The position numbers and the translations under genes were made by a program. 64,000 nt of DNA. Origin: Isoetes taiwanensis (Eukaryota > Streptophyta > Lycopodiopsida > Isoetales > Isoetaceae). Of this stretch, positions 43,090 to 52,509 are shown in pieces. Position 1 is the first letter of the stretch. Every line of letters begins with the position of its first letter. The notes under the pieces were generated by a model. The model had not been told where the DNA came from. It searched no databases and was given only the letters and a program-made list of their open reading frames with translations. The stretch covers positions 4,883,629-4,947,628 of the forward strand of contig JAJEKV010000059.1 of assembly GCA_021234155.1 (NCBI GenBank), in the 5' to 3' direction.

Positions 43090-43680
43090 TGAATATTTAG
43101 ATTTTTTACCTATGCTCCCGATGTGCAATCACATCTTCTATCTGCCCATATGATACCCCTTGACTGCCTTCAAATTCTTTAGCCTTTTATACAATGACTT
43201 AGCCTCTGCTACTCTTCCCAGCTTATCATTAAGCATGACAAGCAACTTCAATGTCAACATAACCTTCTTATGATTGGGACCTAACTCTGCTTCCTGTATC
43301 TCCAAGACTCTACACATTCATCATCTAGTACCAATGAATGCAAAATTGCAGCTAAGCAATTGCATGCAGTTCCTGCAAATAGAGTATGTTAGTATCAAGG
43401 TAAGACAAGGAGTATTAAGAGCTGCATTTCCTAAACCACTCAAGCTGAATGAAGAAATCAAATTCATATGAAAGCTCATTTTGATTGTAAATTTTGATCC
43501 TAACATTCACCTTCCCATCTCAGAAAGTACTTTAGCAAATTCGCGGCGTCTTTGCTTCTATCGCAGGGATCACTTTGTGAACAATCACCATCGCCCCCAC
43601 GTAATCTTCGACCTCTCAAAACAGCTCAATGGTAGCGTCAAAATTACCTAGAAACAAATATTAAGTGAATCTCACATTGA
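43090..43680 (-). pseudogene. TPR (kinesin-light-chain-related type) gene exons
   Basis: Minus-strand blocks read FDATIELF near 43645, EVEDYVGAMVIVHKVIPAIE near 43610-43555 and, in a good open exon at about 43310-43120, LEIQEAELGPNHKKVMLTLK then LLVMLNDKLGRVAEAKSLYK. These match the TPR repeats of plant kinesin-light-chain-related proteins (xALEIQExELGPxHxxVxxTLxxL). One stop interrupts the first block. It lies just upstream of the PPR fragment in the same orientation but is an unrelated gene. Too little remains to name the member. Confidence 0.55.
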
Positions 43681-43689
43681 CAAATCCAA

Positions 43690-44370
43690 TCCTTGACTCA
43701 TGCATGTATGACGACCAAAAGGAGAAACCCTACATGTGACATGCATCCATGTAAAAGATGCCAACTATTATACCATTCTCCCTCGTGCCATATTTAACAT
43801 AGATGAGGGCAAAAAAAATTAGAGACTCAATTTTACGTACCCAAGCTGCTAGCTTATATTGGCATGCTTGAATAATGCAACCGCAATACGTAAAGAATCA
43901 CCGCGATAGTAGGATTTTACTCGCTTATTACCTTCAGATGTTTAATTCGCGGCAAGAGCACGATAATAAAACCATATCTACAATCTTTTCGCCCCATATA
44001 ACCTTTCAATAAGGCTTCGCCCCCTCGCAAAGAAAGGTGAAGCTTAATAAAAATACTTCGCTCACGAAATTAATTTAGAGTAAAACCAAAAAGTAATTAT
44101 AAAGAATACTGCTTAAACAATGCTCAGCTTTTTAGCCACTTTGTTTTCCACACCAAAGATATGTCCAAGATGGGACAAAGGAATAATTAAAGATTGATCT
44201 TCAAGGCCCTTTGATTCTTCCAGATATCTAGGAGATGATAATATATCCGAACGCTTTTGGTTACGCTTTTTCAGGTTGAGTATGCACCGGCAAGGCCCGC
44301 CAGCCAGAGCTAGATAAGGACTGTCTTTACTTGCTCAAAAACAATTCTATAAATGCATTGCTTTAGAGTA
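43690..44370. other. Gene-free stretch
   Basis: AT-rich with no supported coding or repeat feature. Confidence 0.45.
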
Positions 44371-44690
44371 CTATTTGGGAGCAGAACAAAAATTATGAGC
44401 ATGAAAAATGCCCTTGAATAATGTGGTTATATTAGAGACCATGCAAGGGGTTTCCATAAAAGCTTTCCGAAATTTAGGTGGGCAAGAGTATGCTCTTACA
44501 TATGGTAGATCCATAGCAAACATGTATGTGACGCTCGACCAAATCTCAGCATTTATACTCTTCGCTGCTTGTGATGGACCACGCAGAGCTGAAAGCAGAA
44601 AATGCAAAAGTGCCTCGCCAACTCTAGGATTAGAATGGCGAAACAATCCAGCCTTTCCTGCGCCAACACCCTGACCTAAGATCGAAGGAT
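44371..44690 (-). pseudogene. Exon-like coding relic, unknown protein
   Basis: The minus strand stays open through SNPRVGEALLHFLLSALRGP, SQAAKSINAEIWSSVTYMFA and GIFHAHNFCS. The helical, leucine-rich character suggests a HEAT/ARM-type large protein but I cannot name it. It adjoins a retroposon copy at 44761. Confidence 0.35.
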
Positions 44691-44760
44691 CCAAACCCAA
44701 AAGAAGGCAATAAGAGCTGCTTCCATATCGCTTTCTCGATCTCTGATGGCCGATCCCTCC

Positions 44761-44937
44761 TTGCCAGTTACCCGGTTGCAAGGAGTCGTGGAGTTCTTTA
44801 CATCTGACCCAGAGTTTACAGGAAATAGGGGGTTTGGAGCAGTCACCAGCATATACCTAGGATATTCTAGCATATACCTAGGATATGCCAAAACCCCATA
44901 TAAACAAGGGTTTGCCCCCTAGGGGCAACCCAAAAAG
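44761..44937 (+). mobile_element. Short A-tailed retroposon (SINE-like), copy 2
   Basis: Shares with the 8.9-kb copy, in order: TTGCCAGTTACCCGGTTG, TTTACAGG, TTTGGAGCAGTCACCAGCAT, a doubled GCATATACCTAGGATAT, ATAAACAAGGGTTTGCCCCC, TAGGGGCAACC and an A-rich end. GCCCCCTAGGGGC forms a hairpin. Confidence 0.65.
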
Positions 44938-44939
44938 AC

Positions 44940-46350
44940 TCAGTGCCTCATCTTTAAATGTGAGCGTGCAATAAAAGGCAACATAAGCTTGCAGAAACTG
45001 GCAAAGCAATTTCAAGCTTGCAGCAGTCAAGATCTTGGTTCTTAAAGTATAGGATCTAAATTAAAACTTACAGAGATTGTTCACTACTTTTAAGAAATCA
45101 AGTATGGAAACTGCAAATATATTTAACCAGGGTAAAGAGCTTGTAGAAATAGCCATGCAACAACGGAACTTGCCCGCACGCTTAAAGAATATTATAGCCG
45201 CAAGCTTCAAGAATATTAAAAAGCAAAATAAGAGCAGCACAAAATAATAGTTTAGCAAAATGAGAGCAGATCTGATCTACACAAAATTCAAACTACCAAT
45301 AGGTGAATCTCGATAGAGCAGCAACAAATTAGTCCTCCAATTACTTACCTTGAAAGGGATGAATCAGTGGATATGATCCGTTAAAGGTCTCCACAATTTT
45401 TAATCCCTTAAAACCCTAAATAGCATGTTCTGCTGTTAAATGGAAATTGAAGCAACAACCAACATAAAAAATTCTCTAAACAATTTTTTGCATTGGAAAA
45501 ATATAATATGGAGACACAGAGACGAATGGCAGCTTCAAAGCGTCAAGTAAATTACCTGAAACTACATTTTAGCAAAAACGAAACAACAAAGGGAGGAAAA
45601 ACATCCTGTAAAATTTGCACCGAAAACACGTTAGCATCATTCTAATGCAAGACCAAAAGTTGCATTTACAGTGAGTAAAAGACGATAAAAAATTCTATAG
45701 TAATCTCAAAATATATGAAACAACGCATCACATCTCACCCCCAATGTTCATCCTGTAGGCTAATTTGGATCTTCTTGCAGGTGATGATCCACCATGGTGA
45801 TAGGAAACACCTTTATCAACTTATTCACCATAGTGACAGGAAACACCTTTATCAACAAAGAGCTGATTGTAAAAAAAATTGGAGGATTAATCTTCTTAAA
45901 CTTATAACATGTTTACCTGCATCCTCTGAGTTTGGCAGCCCAAAGTTGTAGTCATCTTTGCAGCTTCTCATATTCAAGACTCGCAAATGACCATCACAAA
46001 TCTCCATTTTTTCTGACCATAGGTCCTCATCCCTGGCCATCTTCTTGCCCTTAAAATGGCCGTCCAGTTCCTTCTTCAAATTAAGGAAAGAACTTCCGAC
46101 ACATCACTGTTTCTTTGAATTTCCATTTTCCAGGAGACATGGACAAGATGAAGGTCTTTGGGAAAATTTACAAACAGCGGAGGCGTCATACCCTATTCTT
46201 TCCATTTGGTTATCACAGGGCGTAAGAACTTGTCAATGGCGAGTCCAAAACCCCAATTTATGCCATCCCTACATCTTGTGAGCCATCACCTCCATCAAAC
46301 TATTCGTCAAACTGGTTAGCCGGTTTACAAAGTCGCTGCCGAACAACAGC
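44940..46350. other. Gene-free stretch with a small direct repeat
   Basis: No coding region supported. ATAGTGACAGGAAACACCTTT-like units are duplicated at about 45800 and 45832. The rest is AT-rich. Confidence 0.45.
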
Positions 46351-46352
46351 GG

Positions 46353-46485
46353 CCACCGCCAGTTTACACTCGATAGGAAGTTTGGAGCAGACATGGGCAT
46401 ATTCTTGACATATACTGGCATATTCCTAAAATATGCTATAAACCACATGGACGAGGCCCCTAGGGGCAACCCAAAAACCAAACAA
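46353..46485 (+). mobile_element. Short A-tailed retroposon (SINE-like), copy 3
   Basis: More diverged member: CCGCCAGTTTACA, AAGTTTGGAGCAGACA, GGCATATTCTTGACATAT, AATATGCTATAAACCACAT and GGCCCCTAGGGGCAACCC followed by AAAAACCAAACAA. Same order and end hairpin as the other two. Confidence 0.6.
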
Positions 46486-46682
46486 GTGGCTCATTCTCCC
46501 TCAAATATACGAATTTTATACAGTACTACACCAGAATTATAGCCTAGACCATGCCAAGAATACCCGTCCCCAACATGAATCGAATCGTTTGTGAAAATTT
46601 ATGCCAAAAGCCCATGGCATGTGTCCTCTTTGGGGCTGTAAATAACTTTTTTTTTTCATTTTATGAAGATTTCGGTCCCCAT

Positions 46683-46872
46683 TATTGAGTAACGAGAGAA
46701 TTGCAAGGCGCTAGTAACAAAAGGCAAGAACAACAATGATCGATTCATTCCCCAAAACGAAATACAAATAGACGAGTTCCTTAAAGTTAGGAACTAATAT
46801 TAAATGCTCCAACAAAGTCTTATCTAATAGTAACGGCTAGAACTGCCAGTCATCTTTTTGTCATATCCAACA
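46683..46872 (-). repeat. Left (3') LTR of the young element
   Basis: 190 bp. Target duplication CCCAT at 46678-46682. Nearly identical to 50739-50927. Confidence 0.95.
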
Positions 46873-46886
46873 CTCCCCCTCAAGAA
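46873..46886 (-). other. Polypurine tract of the young element
   Basis: The minus strand reads CTTGAGGGGGAG immediately before the LTR start TGTTGG. Expected plus-strand priming site. Confidence 0.85.
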
Positions 46887-46910
46887 GATGACTGATAGAA
46901 GAAACTGGAA

Positions 46911-48362
46911 CTACAAACAACTTTCTGTATTTGCCCACACTGCCCATACGAATCCTGAAAACAGTTTTGAACAGTTTCTGTAAAAAGACTTTGTGAGACG
47001 CTCCCCCTTAGCCAATTCAAAATGAACTCCACACTCCACTTCACACTCCACGACTATGTGTACCCTTACCAATGTTGAATGGATTCCTTGAGAGGACTTT
47101 ACCAAGCACTCCCTCTCAACCAATTGAAGACTAACCCCACTTCTCCTATTCCAATTCATCTCTTCCAGCAGATCCACCACTTGCAACATAGCAACCTCCA
47201 TATAGAGTTGTTCCTGGTCCAGCTCCAGCAGTTGAATTAGCATTACAAGCTTTAGAACTCCAAGTACTACCAAGGTATCCTGTACTTTCACAACAATCTC
47301 CAAAGCCACTGTCCGAACCTCCAGCACATGTAGCTCCTCCTGAAGCTCTATAGCCAGCCGCTCCCCCTGGTGTACTGACAGTATTCTGCCCAATTGTTCC
47401 ACTTGATCTCCACATTGCTGCACCATAGTTGTTGGCACTAGCATGCTTGGGTTCCCACCTGCACCACCATAGGCAGGCGGGTTAGCACCCCAAGCACTTC
47501 TGGCACCCAATGACATGCTATAGATGCATGCTCCATGTCTGCTTCTATATGCACCACTACGTGCACCAGCATAACTACTACCATATCCAGATAGTGATGC
47601 CCCATACCCTGTATTGGCACCATAACTGCTAACAGCATATCCATTCACTGCTCCATCTGCCCCTGCAAGACCATAACCTGGCTGAATTCCGACCATATGC
47701 ATTAAGTTCGTATATTCTATTTCATGATGCAAAAGCTTAGTTTGGATCAAAATCCAATATTTGAACCAAAAGCTAACATTCTCCCCTTGCATCTTGAAAA
47801 AGAATATCTCCCCATCATCAATCTGCCCAAGGTATCTGAAACTGCGAAAGTCTCTAGGCATGCTTCCGAAGTTTGGAGCTTCAACTCTTCCCAAAAACTC
47901 ATGATCTAGAGACGCCACTTGCTGCTTGTGATTTGATATAGGCCTTATGGATAATGCTTGCTTGATGTTGATGATCCTAAAGCCATGCACTTTCTGCTCC
48001 TGCCATAGACTTCCACTGTTTCTAAACCTTTCTCCTGACACCTTCACCTTGGCAAGGTTTGCCAAATACCCTACTGCATCTGAACCTGTTATCGGCTTCT
48101 TAATCAAATGAATCACGTGTATTCCTTGCATCACCTCTGCTCTGCTCAACATGAGCCATAAACACCCAAGCAGCATCTGCATTTTGCTCCATATAAAATG
48201 CTCAATCAACACCTTGCTCCTCATGAAGCATGCAAACAACACCTTGCTCCTCCTGAGCCAAAACCAACCAGCCTGCATGATCTGTACTAGGCATGTCATG
48301 AACAAAAGACACACAGCCAGTGTTCCGCTCCATAGAAACCAAAAGTAATCATTTGGCATCAC
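46911..48362 (-). CDS. Second half of chimeric ORF, with Gly/Tyr-rich RNP-like segment
   Basis: About 483 codons, in the same frame as the 48384-50615 ORF; only the TGA at 48386-48384 and seven codons separate them. Residues near 215-310 (about 47715-47440) are Gly/Tyr/Ser/Ala-rich (QPGYGLAGADGAVNGYAVSS, GYGSSYAGARSGAYRS), like the C-terminal tail of plant hnRNP-type RNA-binding proteins. The first part has hydrophobic stretches (LAVCLLFMTCLVQIM). The last third is Glu/Val/Leu-rich with no known domain. The internal ATG near 48362 may or may not be used. Possibly one protein with the upstream ORF through stop readthrough, or a frame recently closed by one mutation. Confidence 0.5.
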   Translation of the reverse strand: MMPNDYFWFLWSGTLAVCLLFMTCLVQIMQAGWFWLRRSKVLFACFMRSKVLIEHFIWSKMQMLLGCLWLMLSRAEVMQGIHVIHLIKKPITGSDAVGYLANLAKVKVSGERFRNSGSLWQEQKVHGFRIINIKQALSIRPISNHKQQVASLDHEFLGRVEAPNFGSMPRDFRSFRYLGQIDDGEIFFFKMQGENVSFWFKYWILIQTKLLHHEIEYTNLMHMVGIQPGYGLAGADGAVNGYAVSSYGANTGYGASLSGYGSSYAGARSGAYRSRHGACIYSMSLGARSAWGANPPAYGGAGGNPSMLVPTTMVQQCGDQVEQLGRILSVHQGERLAIELQEELHVLEVRTVALEIVVKVQDTLVVLGVLKLVMLIQLLELDQEQLYMEVAMLQVVDLLEEMNWNRRSGVSLQLVERECLVKSSQGIHSTLVRVHIVVECEVECGVHFELAKGERLTKSFYRNCSKLFSGFVWAVWANTESCL

Positions 48363-48383
48363 TTGTGCTTTGCTTTGTAGATG

Positions 48384-50615
48384 TCAAGAGCACTCAATCA
48401 GCACCATGGTTCTCCAGATTAGCTGAGTGTAGTGTACATCTTCAACAAGGTAATCTTCTAGGTCATGTTCAGACAGTTTTACATGTGCTATCCTATATCT
48501 GCATGCTGACCTACATGCCATCTTTATTTTTATTTTGACTGCCATTATAGTTGATAACACAGCCTTTTCTATTGCATGCATGCAACCAGCACTAAGCATC
48601 TTCCAATTATGATCTATAATGCCTGTTGCAGCCAAATCAACCATGATACTAGCACTCCTTGTAACCAGTAAATCCTCAAATGGATCACACATTGTGGTGT
48701 GCAGTTTTGATTCTACAACTTCTGCGGCACCATTTTCCGTCACCTCCACTTGTCCTTGAATTGTCCCCTTAGGCTCTGTCATTGCTGCTCTCTTGCTAAT
48801 TGCTGGACGTGTCCTCCAGACTATAGGGCTTGAGGATGAGCTCCCTATTGATCCAGGGATCCTCAAGGGTTGCACCAAGAATGCTGATACTTCTGTATTA
48901 GGTTCAATTCCCTTGTCTTTTAACCATCGTGTCCTCCAATACTGTGGAGAACAACCATCTTCACGAACAAATATTTTGCCCATTGGATTCACAAACCCAT
49001 TTTGCAATAATGCAAAAATCCTTGTCTGCCACTGGAACTGTGCTTTTAAGAAAATACCTTCTTCCCAAGAAGTCTCTACAACCAAGAGCGCGTGATGGAG
49101 AGGACCTTCTCTGCACAACTTTCTATGCTCTTTAACCAATATGAGAGCAACATTATCCAGATGATAACCATCATTTAACATCTGTTTGTGGATGATTCTT
49201 GCATGGGCTAATGCTTCTCTGCAAGCATAAGCTTTGAAGATACTTATTAGTAAGACTTCATCAGAATCTACACTTTCCTTTTGCATGCTCCCAAGCCATT
49301 CTAGACCCATGGTAATGTCACTTTGTCCAACGTATCCATGATGAGCACATTCTGCAACCATTGTATTCCATGTTACTATAATGTTAATCAATGACTTCAG
49401 AAAGACATTGACTGCCTCCATCCTGCTTTCATTTCTAGGAAAAGAAAGATCCTTCTTGATTATCAGCGTTAACATCATCTGTGAATATTTCTTCTTGCTG
49501 CTTGAGTCTCCAAGAACTACTTTCTCTCCGCTTTCACTTGCTGGTTTAACCTTAACCAAATTGTTAGGCATCAAGATCCTACTGCAAACTTTCTGAGTCA
49601 ATGCTGCAGAGAACGTGCTACATGTATTCTTTGCAGTATCTACAACCGAAGAAAACAATGAAAGCCTGAAGCACATGTCCTCAAACTGGGGAATATCATC
49701 CAGTAATAACTGTACATGTCTCATAATATTCTTCATTGCAGGTGCATAATGAGACCTTGTAAATTTGACAGCACGGGTGCTTGCAATCACTGTAGCATCA
49801 AGCAGAAAGCATGTAAAGTCACTAGCAGGAAGCTCAATTCCATCTCCAATCAAGGTAACGCTCAAGCCAATGCCACAGCCAGAGCCTACACAACCGATTG
49901 CTTCAGGACCCCAATCTACACCGTATCCGAGACCATCTCCAAAACCCCGAAATGCACCATAGGTAGGGTGAACGGTATTCCATCGTTCATACCTCCGGAA
50001 TAGATGAAATATAATCGTTTCACTCTTGCAGACTTGCCATCTACTGTCAGATTCCACCAACAGTCTATCTGGCTTTCTTGCTGCCATCAACTTAACCTCT
50101 CGGTCTCTTGCTCCTGTGAGCTTCACCCTTGGGTCACGTTCATACCTCCGGAATAGATGAACTATAGTCATTTCACTCTTGCAGACTTGCCATCCACTGT
50201 CAGATTCCATCAACAGTTTATCTGGCTTTCTTGCTGCCATCAACTTAACCTCTCGGTCTCTTGCTCCTGGGAGCTTCACCCTTGGGTCATGTCCTGGGGT
50301 TCCTGTTGTCTGCCTTACAACATGCTTCTTGAACCCCCATGCCATATCTTCGGTGGCTCCTGCAATAAGCCAAAGCATATACCAGCAGACAATGGTATAT
50401 CTCATCTTGGGCCACAGGGCCTCTCTTCTGAACATCGAAACCAGGTTTCCAGCTGTCTCTCTGAAGCTTTCAAGCCCATTATAAAGAAAAACCTGTTGAT
50501 GCCACTGGATCTGTTCATCTTCGTTGCTATGGGTGTAGCAACCATCCTCCTGGAGCACATGTGGCTCACCAAAAGCACGTGCCAGAAATCCATCCTTGAC
50601 ACTGCTTTGCTTCAT
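48384..50615 (-). CDS. First half of chimeric ORF, with captured PPR segment
   Basis: 743 codons from an ATG at 50615, 109 bases after the primer site. Segment at about 49385-49130 reads VTWNTMVAECAHHGYVGQSD and SIFKAYACREALAHARIIHK, which is the VxWNxMIxGYAQHGxxxEAL / ILKACAxxxALxxGxxIH pattern of plant PPR repeats. Near 50290-49985 a 51-residue block (GARDREVKLMAARKPD) is repeated in tandem. Near 49975-49840 comes a Gly-rich stretch (AFRGFGDGLGYGVDWG). No retroviral domains are recognised. An open frame this long through host-like pieces suggests selection, recency, or both. The protein function is unknown. Confidence 0.55.
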   Translation of the reverse strand: MKQSSVKDGFLARAFGEPHVLQEDGCYTHSNEDEQIQWHQQVFLYNGLESFRETAGNLVSMFRREALWPKMRYTIVCWYMLWLIAGATEDMAWGFKKHVVRQTTGTPGHDPRVKLPGARDREVKLMAARKPDKLLMESDSGWQVCKSEMTIVHLFRRYERDPRVKLTGARDREVKLMAARKPDRLLVESDSRWQVCKSETIIFHLFRRYERWNTVHPTYGAFRGFGDGLGYGVDWGPEAIGCVGSGCGIGLSVTLIGDGIELPASDFTCFLLDATVIASTRAVKFTRSHYAPAMKNIMRHVQLLLDDIPQFEDMCFRLSLFSSVVDTAKNTCSTFSAALTQKVCSRILMPNNLVKVKPASESGEKVVLGDSSSKKKYSQMMLTLIIKKDLSFPRNESRMEAVNVFLKSLINIIVTWNTMVAECAHHGYVGQSDITMGLEWLGSMQKESVDSDEVLLISIFKAYACREALAHARIIHKQMLNDGYHLDNVALILVKEHRKLCREGPLHHALLVVETSWEEGIFLKAQFQWQTRIFALLQNGFVNPMGKIFVREDGCSPQYWRTRWLKDKGIEPNTEVSAFLVQPLRIPGSIGSSSSSPIVWRTRPAISKRAAMTEPKGTIQGQVEVTENGAAEVVESKLHTTMCDPFEDLLVTRSASIMVDLAATGIIDHNWKMLSAGCMHAIEKAVLSTIMAVKIKIKMACRSACRYRIAHVKLSEHDLEDYLVEDVHYTQLIWRTMVLIECS
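49985..50290. repeat. 153-bp tandem duplication inside the chimeric ORF
   Basis: GTTCATACCTCCGGAATAGA begins at 49985 and again at 50138. The two copies match closely across 153 bp and the unit is a multiple of three, so the frame is kept (51 residues per copy). Confidence 0.9.
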
Positions 50616-50723
50616 GCTTTCAAAATTCCATCATGAGTTCTCTCAACCCTGCCAGTGCTCTTCTCTCGTTCATCTTTCTTTCTTCCCCAAAGAATTAAAG
50701 GCTCTCACTCTCACGAGCCCCAA

Positions 50724-50738
50724 CCCGCTCTGATACCA
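50724..50738 (-). other. Primer binding site of the young element (initiator-Met tRNA)
   Basis: The minus strand TGGTATCAGAGCGGG directly follows the LTR end CTCAATA. Complementary to the 3' end of plant initiator-Met tRNA. It fixes the LTR boundary at 50739 and the orientation as minus. Confidence 0.93.
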
Positions 50739-50927
50739 TATTGAGTAACGAGAGAATTGCAAGGCGCTAGTAACAAAAGGCAAGAACAACAATGATCGAT
50801 TCATTCCCCAAAACGAAATACAAATAGACGAGTTCCTTAAAGTTAGGAACTAATATTAAATGCTCCAACAAAGTCTTATCTAATAGTAACGGCTAGAACT
50901 GCCAGTCATTTTTTGTCATATCCAACA
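50739..50927 (-). repeat. Right (5') LTR of the young element
   Basis: 189 bp, followed by target duplication CCCAT (50928-50932). It lies 168 bp before the VIT1 start codon, so its promoter points away from VIT1 while its edge lies within the likely VIT1 promoter region. Confidence 0.95.
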
Positions 50928-51095
50928 CCCATCAGGGCCAGCTGTATGAATATATTTTCAGATGGAAAAAAAAAGGAAAAGGAAAGGGCTGCTACTGTCA
51001 ACTCCAGAACGTGGCATTACCGCCGCTTGGGAAGGCGTGTGGCGGCCACAAAGACATTTTATTTCATAGCCACTTGGACTCGGAGGTTGGGAGCT

Positions 51096-52367
51096 ATGGC
51101 GAGCAATGCCAGACTTCTCCACACCCATGTAGAGCGCCATTTCACCGCCGGAGAAGCCATCCGAGATGTGGTTATTGGCATGTCCGATGGTCTCACGGTT
51201 CCCTTCGCTTTGGCAGCTGGTCTTTCCGGAGCTGCCGCACCTTCTTCCATTGTTGTCACCGCAGGCCTTGCAGAGGTTGCTGCCGGAGCTATCGCCATGG
51301 GCCTTGGCGGGTATTTTCTCTAACAAATTTTGTCTGATACATTGAAGCTTTTGTTTGATCTTTTATCTTTCTTGTTTTTTGTGCATTACATATTAGAAGA
51401 TCATATAACAACAGGTATTGCGTCTTCTCTATCTTTAAGCCTATTCTTAAGGCTCCGTTTACTTTCATCCAGGTACTTAGCCGCCAGAAGTGATGCAGAC
51501 CATTATGCTAGTGAGCTCAAACGTGAGGAAGAAGAAATTTTAACAGTTCCTGATACTGGTAATTCACTTTCTTCATGCTTGGTCTTTTTATTTGTGAAAT
51601 CGGAAAAGTATTGTAGAAAATCCTGCTGCATCACAAAGATCTAGTCATCCATGCCCCTTGGATGATCAATGATATTTAGATGATGTTGTCCCACTGACGA
51701 GATAATTCTAAAGGAGGGCATGCCAATAGTAAAAGTTCTGTATTAAAATGGAGAAATGCTGCAAAAAAGCTATAAGATGCTAGTAGTTATACTTTGGTGT
51801 CTTGGCATACTGTAAGATTACAAAAATAAAAGTTTAAAACCTTATATTGAAAGTTCTGCTGATTTGTGATTTCAGAAGCTGATGAAGTAGCCAACATTTT
51901 AGCCAGATTTGGTCTGCTTCCAAATGAATATATGCCTGTTGTTGAGGCACTCAGGAAGAGACCTGCTAGCTGGGTTGACTTTATGATGAGGTACTTCTAT
52001 TGTTCATCATATGTTTCTTAGATCGTCATATGTTGGGGATCATATGACCACATTTATTTGCAGATTTGAATTAGGGCTTGAGAAGCCTGAGCCAGGCAGA
52101 GCGCTGGCGAGTGCAGCAACAATAGCTGTTTCCTATATCATTGGTGGACTAGTGCCCTTGACTCCTTATATGATCTTCAACAAAGTTCATATTGCATTGA
52201 AAATTTCTGTAGCTTTAACACTTGTGGCCCTTTTCCTTTTTGGATATGTCAAGGGAAGGTTTACAGGCTCCATGCCAATCAAGTCTGCAATTCAAACAAT
52301 GGCCATAGGAGCCATAGCATCAGCTGCTGCATTTGGCATAGCATATGCTGTCAATGCCATAGTCTGA
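51096..52367 (+). CDS. VIT1: Vacuolar iron transporter (VIT1/CCC1 family), complete, four exons
   Basis: Exons 51096-51310, 51473-51558, 51876-51990 and 52064-52367 join in frame at GT-AG sites to give 239 residues, the usual VIT length. VIT proteins are tonoplast Fe(II)/H+ antiporters that load iron into vacuoles. The sequence shows five membrane spans (about residues 26-46, 50-74, 150-175, 183-203, 213-238) with the cytosolic metal-binding helices between spans 2 and 3. Compared from memory with the Eucalyptus VIT1 structure (offset 12), the pore residues Asp31 and Met68, the metal-binding Glu90, Glu93, Glu101, Glu104 and Glu141 and the Met137-Met138 pair are all present. The ATG at 51096 is chosen because homology starts just after it (HTHVERHFTAGEAIRDVVIG). 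The frame is open further upstream but without homology. An LTR element ends 168 bp upstream. This is the only gene here that looks functional. Confidence 0.96.
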
Positions 52368-52497
52368 GATAATTAGGCTGTGCATTGTTTGCCATAAACA
52401 GAAGAAAAAGAGAATATGAGTTAAACTTAGTATAACAGTTCAACTGCCTTGAACTACTGAAGAGTCCATATTTGACCGGGTCATCTTTTAGGTCATG

Positions 52498-52503
52498 AAT
52501 AAA
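52498..52503 (+). terminator. Probable VIT1 polyadenylation signal AATAAA
   Basis: AATAAA lies 131 bases after the VIT1 stop codon in an AT-rich region, a normal distance for a plant 3' UTR. Cleavage site not determinable from sequence. Confidence 0.5.
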
Positions 52504-52509
52504 GAAATT

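Larger units (their letters stand above)
46683..50927 (-). mobile_element. Young non-autonomous LTR element with a long chimeric reading frame
   Basis: The LTRs are 46683-46872 and 50739-50927 (190 and 189 bp), differing only by one indel and one substitution near the end. CCCAT flanks both sides (46678-46682 and 50928-50932). On the minus strand the LTR reads TGTTGGATATG to TTACTCAATA. A primer site TGGTATCAGAGCGGG abuts the right LTR (50738-50724) and a purine tract TTGAGGGGGAG abuts the left LTR (46883-46873). The 3.9-kb interior encodes no recognisable gag, protease, reverse transcriptase, RNase H or integrase. It carries a minus-strand frame from 50615 to 46911 that includes host-like pieces. 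The element needs help from an autonomous relative, probably Copia-like given its TGTTGGA start. Near-identical LTRs imply recent movement. Confidence 0.94.

Noticed and set aside
47724-50636. Plus-strand frames of 60-160 codons inside the young LTR element
   Set aside because: They are antisense shadows of the long minus-strand frame and show no domain.
50913-51095. N-terminal extension of VIT1 from an upstream in-frame ATG
   Set aside because: The 61 extra residues have no VIT homology and start inside the LTR; the ATG at 51096 fits family length.
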